64,000 nucleotides of DNA from Liopterus haemorrhoidalis (taxonomy: Eukaryota; Arthropoda; Insecta; Coleoptera; Dytiscidae): contig OZ020624.1 of NCBI GenBank assembly GCA_963971575.1, forward strand, positions 1,121,001 through 1,185,000, in the 5' to 3' direction. Below the pieces are notes generated by a model. That model had not been told where the DNA came from. It saw only the letters and a program-made list of their open reading frames with translations, and ran no database searches. Both the position numbers and the translations under genes were made by a program. Below, piece after piece: positions 57,151 through 64,000 of this stretch. How positions within the stretch are numbered: position 1 is the first letter of the stretch; each line of letters starts with the position of its first letter.

Positions 57151-57727
57151 TTTGGGACACAACCCATAGGTTGTGAAACACTGTCTTCGTAGTAGGTTGT
57201 GTGGTATGCGGTCTGCTTGTAAATACATGTACGCAATAAACGAGTGACCTCAACTGCAGTTACTGATTCGTAAAGGTCTTGGGAAGAACTTAATTACTAT
57301 TATGAATCAATGAATGACGTCTGATTTTCTGTTTTATGCACTAATGATGCAGTGCGTTATAATCAGAGACAAATTACGCCGTAACTCATTCGCTCATTCG
57401 TTACGTTTAACCAACTATTACTATCGAATATTTAACATTATAAATCCTATAGAAGAAATCTGATAACAGCAGCACGTGGCTCAGAACGTATATTTTTTAT
57501 TAGATTACGAAAAAAGTAGTTATTTTTGTTAGTAGGTACAAAACACCTTGGATAATTTTCTTGAAACATTATTTCGTCTTTACGAAAAAACAGAAAACAA
57601 ACTGAATCTTCTTACCGTACGATTTTATGACAAGCGTGAGATATGACTTTGTTTGTAATAAAAAAAAAAATGATGTGAAGTCTAAGTTGTGACAGAGGGA
57701 GACGTTAAACCATGGGGTTCTTTCTGC
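57151..57727. other. Unresolved stretch
   Basis: Nothing recognised. Confidence 0.3.
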
Positions 57728-58285
57728 AGGATGAACCGCAAGGAGGAAACCGTCATCACACGCCTCCGTATAGGCCACTGTCGGTGGACCCATGGACACC
57801 TCCTTCGATGTGAAGAGTCTCCTAAATGTGAGACATGAGACAAGTCTGTGTTGCATTTTAACTGAATGTTTACATTTCGAGGATATCAGGGAGAAGTTAG
57901 GCCTGTGCTATGAACTGTCAGTTGTTTTAGGTGACGACAGAATACTCATGGACAGACTGATTCCTGAGAGAATAGAACTTACTGTTTTATTTGTGAAGTC
58001 TTTCACCTTATTTTAATGTGTTTTATTATAAACCTGTGATATTCGATGGTAATTGGTCCCTCTACAGCCTCTTACCATCACCCTGAGTCTGTTCAATTTT
58101 TCGAACAGACTTTTTATCTTATTTGTGTTTGTCTGTGTAAGATTACTTTTATTGAATATGCGTAGTTTTATTGATTTTATTTATTTATTTATTGTTTAAT
58201 TTATCGTTTTTAATATGTAGTGTAGTCATTTAGATGGGCTGCGTTAGGCGCAAATAGCCTTTAATGAAGTTCGCCAAAAATATTA
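57728..58285 (+). pseudogene. LINE 3' terminal part (RNase-H-adjacent C-terminus) and 3' UTR
   Basis: MNRKEETVITRLRIGHCRW, THGHLLRCEESPKCET then, after a frameshift and an in-frame stop, the frame 57792-58015 with TSLCCILTECLHFEDIREKL, ELSVVLGDDRILMDRLIPE. 'RKEE.VI.RLRIGH.R.TH..LL......C.....T..HIL.EC..F...R' is the C-terminal module of Jockey/R1-type LINE ORF2, after the RNase H domain. The 3' UTR follows, and TAGATGGGCTGCGTTAGGCG plus CAAATAGCC at 58230-58255 is the tail that recurs alone at four other places. Heavily 5'-truncated. Confidence 0.8.
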
Positions 58286-58299
58286 ACAAGGTATTGTAA

Positions 58300-58813
58300 G
58301 AATATTCTACTGCGGAAAAATATCCCTGTAAGACGTTCATCTGCCAACCTTACCAAGAATACGCACCGATCTTTTCTGCAATTTAAATAGTCTCTAGATT
58401 TATTATTTTGTGAAGCATAAAGTTGTATGTGTTCACTTTTTTAGTAGCATTTACATGCTGTCTCCAGTTTAGCTTTGAATCTAACATGAATCCTGGAAAC
58501 TTAATTGTCTCCATTTCATATAGTTCTCTAGTCTCTAGGGTCTTATTTAAGGTGAAAACCATGTCGTGTGTCTTACTCATCTTCAGTTTGAGATGATTTT
58601 CATGGAACCATTTGGTGGCCTCAGCTTTTGTTTTGTTAATACTCTCTTGTATTTGATTGGACTGTACCCCACTATTTATAAATGTAGTATCGTCTGCATA
58701 GTGGATGCATTAACATTCTTTGGACGGTCATTAATGTACAACATAAATAGCAACGGCCCAATTATTGTCCCTTGGGCAACTCCAACTTCAAGATCACAAA
58801 GTAGTTGTAGTTG
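58300..58813 (-). pseudogene. Jockey-like LINE reverse transcriptase fragment
   Basis: Minus strand: CDLEVGVAQGTIIGPLLFML, YINDRPKNVN (58730-58800), a degenerate YADD region (NASTMQTILHL), ATKWFHENHLKL and, in the frame 58383-58580, MSKTHDMVFTLNKTLETREL, IKFPGFMLDSKLNWRQHVNA, NTYNFMLHKI. Order and motifs match the RT palm and thumb of a Jockey-type LINE. The catalytic Asp pair is lost and the frame shifts at least twice. It lies tail-to-tail with the LINE ending at 58285 and next to the MADF MITE. Confidence 0.8.
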
Positions 58814-58869
58814 CATAGGAAAATTCGGTAATATTGACAAATAAAGTCATAAATTTGACAGTTTCTTTA

Positions 58870-59454
58870 AGGATTCCACACACCAAAGCGGCCGCGGTAG
58901 CGTTACGGCGGCGGCCTAACGCAACCTATATAATACAATGAGACCACGCAAATACTAGCGTTGCGCTATCTGAGAACGACGCCGAAAGCAGCGTTCAGTC
59001 TAGCGATCACCAAACACTGGCGGCCGAACTCGACAAGTTGCGTTAGGCCGCGCGATATTCATTGTTTATATACCACAGAGTGAATATATTTAAGAAAATA
59101 GTGTCGAAAATAGATAATTTAACAGAAAAAATCATAGATCAGTAAAGGATCATTTAATTTTGTATGACTTAGCACATCCTGATTACAAGAATATTAGGAA
59201 AAAAAATAAAGTGTGGGACGAAATAGGAAAAGTTTTGGAAATTGATGGTAAGTAGATTATTATTTTTCCTCTACATACAATTAATTATTCTATTGTATTC
59301 TCGCAATTAATATTATCACACAACTATATACCGTGATTCACTAACTGATCGCTACCGCTACCACCACTCCCACCGCGTTAGTGTGAGGAGACCTGATCGC
59401 TAGTCGTATCGCTAACGCTACCGCTACCGCGGCCGCTTTGGTGTGTGGAATCCT
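58870..59454 (+). mobile_element. Harbinger MITE carrying a MADF-domain exon, copy 2
   Basis: Ends AGGATTCCACACACCAAAGC inverted, TTA duplicated (58867-58869 and 59455-59457). Nearly identical to 28232-28776 but with ~40 extra bases near the left end. The MADF frame has the same one-base shift and the same GGTAAGTAG donor; its ATG is GTG here. Both copies are therefore copies of an already defective parent. Confidence 0.88.
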
Positions 59455-61224
59455 TTAAGCGCCACCGTCACCAGACGTCACTACATAACCTCAGATTTAA
59501 TATTTCTTACGAAAATGTTCATAAAATCTGAGCAATCTGATCTAACTTGCTACGTCACCAGATCAACCTGAGCATATTTTGTGGATTGATTAAATATAAA
59601 TGCCTATTGTGTTTCGTCTATCTTGTTTACATCCTATATAAAGCTTGAAACACTAATATAAAAACGTGATGAGAGCATAGCATTGATACATTAAACATTA
59701 GCATAACTACACTATGCATCCGTAGCTAGGCGGTTACGGGCGTACGTTATGTCCAAGTGAACAGAGACAAGGTAAACATTGTGCTGGTTAGTTCTGTATG
59801 CGTGCTGTGCTTACGTTTACAACTAGGGGAATTTTATCAGCCAGTTATCTATTTATACACACGGTGTCAGTCAGTATGGGAGTGATGATGATATAGTACA
59901 CCTCTCAGCACCGAACATCTGAGTTCCCGCCGCCATCGCATCACTTCCTCCCGACATCTTCCATGAGTCTTGCAACACAACTACTCTTTTCATAATCTTC
60001 AATAAATCAATATTATTACTTTCAATATTTGTTTATAGCAAGCAAATGTACATATTCACTCTCTATATAACGAGAATTGTTGAGATTTCATTCTTGCAAC
60101 TAATAAAGATTCAAGTAATTGAAGTTAAGTCAGCAAAACCAAAAATATAGAGCAACTATTGTTCTAATATACAAACATAATTAGACTGAGGCTGCATAAT
60201 AAAGCGGGGACATCATGGCGTCAAGCTTATAAGATAAAATACTTATGCTGAAGTAGTTCTTTTCTGGCTATGATTGAATAAAGATGTTTAAAATCTATAT
60301 ATTTAATTAACAATCTCCAAAATCCTCATATTCCAACAAGAATTAAAAGAAACTGATGTGAAATAAAAGTGGAGATTCTAAGAAGGGGCAAGTGTCCCCT
60401 CTTGCCCCTAAATGTGGGAGCCACTCCAAATTTAACCAAATTAAGTTACCTCTATTATAAAACCAGATTTTCCTTATGTAATATAACTACTACATGCAAC
60501 GCAAAAAAACCCTGATAAAATTAGTCCAAAAGATTGTATCTAAAAATAGTATTTATGATTAATTACATATTCCCTTCACAACAGAAAAAAAAAACTAAAA
60601 AACCATTAAAAACTCATCTAAAAAAAAACGTTCACTTCCTATAGTTAAATGTAAAAAAAAAGTATCTAGTAAATTGTAACGCCATGTCATTTTCAGGATT
60701 CCTCAAGTCTACTACTGGTTCCACGATGCGTAATTCTAGTAGACTCGGCACGGTCCGGTACGTGTGGAATGGCGGGAAAACACACAACTACCTACCGAGT
60801 CATGAAGCGAACCAGACAAACCGTCGGCATTACTGACATAACGTTGTCTACCGTATAATGACATTGGACGACTGTAATGCCGGGGCTCACAGAGGATCAA
60901 TGCGAAATTCAACCGTTGTCTTGGTAACCGACGGCTGTGGCTGTGACGTCACAGACCAGTGCCAACGTTTTATCAGTGGGGCGGGTTGCTGTCTTTACGG
61001 GGATAACGTTTGCAGTTGTGTTTGCAAAATATTAACAGTGCTAACCGATATTTAAAATTTTACTTCGAGTTGGTTCACATTTATATTTACGGATTCGGCA
61101 TTAATTTGACCAGGAAATATGTATTTTTTTTTAATCTCTGTATATATAAAAGAGGAAAATTATTGGTTTGTTTGTTCGCTATACATTCCTAGGCTAAACA
61201 TTCAGCGTTAAACAAAAGAAACAC
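59455..61224. other. Unresolved 1.8-kb stretch, CpG-richer near its end
   Basis: AT-rich with A-runs at 60585-60660. Positions 60700-61030 are GC-richer (AGACTCGGCACGGTCC) and hold a 65-residue frame, MTLDDCNAGAHRGSMRNSTV..., rich in Cys and unrecognised. Could be a host promoter or exon. Confidence 0.3.
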
Positions 61225-61850
61225 AACTCCTTGAGGTCCCTGACCATCCAGAACCAACCAAAACAAACAACTCCTTGAGGTGCCTGACCATCCAGAGTTC
61301 CCCTGAACTCCTTGAGGTCTCAGACCATCCAGAGTCAACAAGACAAACACGACCATTTTAGTTCCAACAACTCCTTGAGGTCCCTGACCATCTAGAGATC
61401 CTCTGAACTCCTTAAAGTCCCTGACCATCCAGAGCCAAGCAAAACAAACACAACTCCTTGAGGTCCCTGACCATCCAGAGTTCCCCTGAACTCCTTGAGA
61501 TCTCAGACCATCCAGAGTCAACAAGACAAACACGACCATTTTAGGTCCAACAATTCCTTGAGGTTCCTGACCATCCAGAGTTCCTCTGAACTCCCTGAGT
61601 TCCCTGACCATCCAGAGCCAACCAAAACAAACACAACTCCTTGAGGTTCCTGACCATCCAGAGTTTCTCTGAACTCCGTGAGGTCTCAGACCATCCAGAG
61701 TCAACAAGACAAACACGACCATTTTAGGTCCAACAACTACTTGAGGTCCCTGACCATCCAGAGCCAAGCAAAACAAACACAACTCCTTGAGGTCCCTGAC
61801 CATCCAGAGTTCCCCTGAACTCCTTGAGGTCACTAACAATCCAGAGTCAA
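61225..61850 (-). repeat. Higher-order minisatellite, 183-bp period, open on one strand
   Basis: The core AACTCCTTGAGGTCCCTGAC plus CATCCAGAG recurs about 14 times in spacers of three kinds. The marker CACGACCATTTTAG falls at 61348, 61531 and 61714, a 183-bp period. Because 183 is divisible by three, a 216-codon minus-strand frame stays open (LDGQGPQGV, GNSGWSGTSRS repeated). I regard the frame as a consequence of the repeat, not a gene. Confidence 0.9.
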
Positions 61851-63155
61851 CAAAAAAAAAAAAAAAAAACGACCACTGTGTCTTGCGGTACTCACCAAGC
61901 TATCAATTCTCAACTCAACTATCTATCAGTTTATTTCATTACAGGTTGTCTACGGTACCCAACAAGCTCAGTGACTGTCGCTGCTTCATACTCAGTGCCT
62001 TATCATTTTACCAAAGCAATAAAATGTCTCCTGCCATTTTAGTCATCCTCAGTCTAATCAGTTACCTTCGTCCTATTTGTCCGTCAATAGACACACGCTT
62101 GTCCATTTTTTTTATATTTCTCTTCAGATAACTACATTTGCAATTTCAGGTAAAATGCACCTTGGTTTGTTATCAATTGCATTGGCAAAACTTGTAAAAT
62201 TAAGCAAAACCCTACGGTTTCCACTTTTTAGTCTTTGCTGGAGTTCTCCAAAGAACAAATTTAATGAATTTACCTCCTGGCACTAAAACCTGCCATAACT
62301 GTAACAAAAGATTTGCGCAAGCAATGTGCATCAATATTAAAATCTCTCTCTCTCTCTCTCTTTATACTGTCATTTTCATCAAATATGTACACTATGGATT
62401 AGATTTGAGACGAAGACATATATGACACCTTACAAGACATCTTTGACACCTTTCGCCTATCTATATTTGTCTGTGTATCCACAATTATCACATCAGTTTC
62501 AAACTAACCTTTTGTATTATTGAACTTGGGAGAGTTAAATTTTTTAGCAACACCTCATAATTCGCCAGTCATCTGGTGTCAAATTTGCATACCATCTTAG
62601 GCTTATTCTCTATTTCACCTTAATGTTATCGGTAATTTTATTTGCATCTTGTAGTATTTTTCAGTCCTTACTATTAGTTTTAACTTGCTTTATCCAAATT
62701 CATTAATTTAATTGTAATGTAGCATTTGTGTTTTCCAGTTTAGCAGAATATCGAAAGAAGCGACGAAAAGAGCAATAATGTGGAGCTATGCTATATTTAT
62801 TATTATGCTATGTTAATTTGACCTTCGCGTCTATTTAACATACACTTCAAATTCAAGGTATTATGTTCAATGAACTTATTATGTGAAATTTAAAATTCGC
62901 ACTGGGTTGTTAGTTTACTAAAGAACGGAAGTGCTCGCCAAAGAACCGAGCCTAATGCCTTATTACATATGCACTTTTCACATTTCAGATGATTTTATAT
63001 GCAAAATACCAACTACATCACTCTTTATAACATATAATATACATAACTCATGCCACGGAAAAAATGGAGATGGTTCGATTAAATTTAACGATAACAATAA
63101 TTGAAGGAGAACCGTGTGAAGTTGAGGAATTACACAAAACTGATATAAAAGCTGA
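61851..63155. other. Unresolved, with possible splice acceptors
   Basis: Poly-A at 61851-61869, (CT)n at 62345-62362. Several pyrimidine-rich AG sites (near 61942, 62150, 62738, 62989) precede short open pieces. None gives a recognisable protein. Confidence 0.25.
62740..62778 (+). CDS. Possible terminal exon (very short, speculative)
   Basis: TTGTGTTTTCCAG at 62726-62738 is a good splice acceptor. One phase after it reads LAEYRKKRRKEQ-stop, a basic tail plausible for a nuclear protein C-terminus. With only 12 codons this cannot be claimed as a gene. Confidence 0.12.
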   Translation, partial: LAEYRKKRRKEQ

Positions 63156-63408
63156 GAACAAATTTTGCAGAAGAGAAGAGATGTTTGGATTGGACATACT
63201 GACACGAAGAACTGGTGAAAACGATACAGGAAGGAACAGTCGAGGGAAAGAACATTAGTGGTTGACAAAGGCTTAGGCTACATGAAACAGATAACAGAAG
63301 ACATGAATTGCAACATGTACATGGAACTAAAAAGACTGACTGAGTACAGGAAAACATAGAGAAATGCTGCAAACCAATCTATGGGTTGAAAACTTAAGGA
63401 GTTCTAAC
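63156..63408 (+). pseudogene. LINE ORF2 extreme C-terminus
   Basis: MFGLDILTRRTGEND, TGRNSRGKE, then a frameshift to LVVDKGLGYMKQITEDMN, CNMYMELKRLTEYRKT-stop-RNAANQSMG-stop. 'gR.SRG.....VD.G...M...T...N..M...KRL.E.RKTWR....QS' is the usual end of several LINE ORF2 proteins. One frameshift, and the expected Trp codon is TAG. The RT is absent. Confidence 0.6.
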
Positions 63409-63826
63409 CCAAAACTGCCGAGTTTATAACCCGAAATCACAAAAAATACGAATACTTAATCAAATTAATGAAAAATATTATCTTTTATTAAAAGTTCTTT
63501 TGATTCAATTTATAAGCAAACAGTTTAAAACTTTTCAAACGTAACTGTATTTTGAAAACGTAATCTTTTACATCTGCCTAAGTCAATAATAAATAAAGGG
63601 AAATGATTTTGTAACAACTCCGGGCTCCAGGCATACAACTCCCCGGAATCACTCTCCGGAAGACTTAAAACTTTCTAAAACAAAGGGTATTATTCCCCCC
63701 TACCTACCCCTCGCAATGAATGGAACTGTTATCGTTACTTAATTTCCAATAGACGATGAAAAGTATAATTTGTTACAGATTTAAGACAAAGAAAATATTA
63801 TTGTTTCATTAAAGAATATCGAACTA
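63409..63826. other. Unresolved stretch
   Basis: AT-rich, with a small C-rich patch (CTCCCCGGAATCACTCTCCGG) near 63640. Nothing recognised. Confidence 0.3.
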
Positions 63827-64000
63827 CGAGGTGTGTAAATTAAGTAACCGGACTGGCAACATAGCGTTTGATCTGGCAACATTTGGTACTCGGGACTTGG
63901 AGAGGTGGCAGGTGAACATGTTATACGCCTTCAATACGAGTTTGAACTTGCTAGAGTAATTTTGTTGTCCACAGCGATTTTTTTTCGTGAAACAGTTTTT
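63827..64000 (+). mobile_element. Mariner family B 5' end, cut by window edge
   Basis: Next to TA (63825-63826) it starts CGAGGTGTGTAAATTAAGTA, the inverted partner of the terminus at 37051-37079, and continues with the 5' leader (GGCAACATTTGGTACTCGGG) up to the window end. The transposase would begin just beyond, so this copy could be longer than the others here. Confidence 0.8.

Noticed and set aside
61189..61839. 216-residue open frame as a protein gene
   Set aside because: Explained by a 183-bp repeat period divisible by three; no start context, domain or splice evidence.

Overview
This is AT-rich eukaryotic DNA, most probably from an insect or another arthropod. The transposon families point that way: mariner DD34D and DD41D, Tc1, piggyBac, several hATs, PIF/Harbinger, Jockey-like LINEs and one LTR-retrotransposon primer-binding-site signature. 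Pseudogenised coding, nested insertions and target-site duplications (TSDs) fit an old intergenic or intronic region. I found no convincing intact host gene, no tRNA or rRNA gene, no CRISPR array and no bacterial-style operon. Ribosome binding sites and operons do not apply here. Which insect it is cannot be decided from the window.

Layout. 0-5 kb: a piggyBac remnant with a nested Tc1 element, a hAT remnant split by a DD41D mariner, a short hAT, and the first copy of an abundant DD34D mariner ('family A'). 5-16 kb: a 16-bp-monomer minisatellite, a tandem-plus-inverted CG-rich element, a family A mariner split by a hAT, and two oppositely oriented copies of a 0.6-kb TIR element. 16-25 kb: a full-length copy of the commonest repeat (here 'family G', about 1.6 kb, with ACCGACCGCCA ends and a CAGA/GTCY core) and several short hATs, one inside another. 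25-31 kb: a mariner end, a LINE split by a HARBI1-bearing Harbinger, and a family A mariner split by a Harbinger MITE carrying a MADF exon. 31-39 kb: the minisatellite again, family G split by a 1.5-kb hAT with a long (GA)n run, a scrambled gene of an uncharacterised arthropod repeat family, a second mariner ('family B') split by a palindromic MITE, and a LINE. 40-49 kb: more mariner and hAT copies, two LTR/primer-binding-site junctions, and LINE 3' ends. 50-64 kb: family G, short hATs, a Harbinger exon split by a hAT, LINE RT and RNase-H-like fragments, a second MADF MITE, a 183-bp higher-order minisatellite and a mariner 5' end cut by the window edge.

No set of genes here works as a pathway. 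The value lies in the nesting order, the precise TSDs, internal modules shared between unrelated TEs, and the rearranged unclassified element at 34.7-35.5 kb. Several CpG-richer patches and three or four short open frames might be host exons or promoters; they are listed with low confidence.
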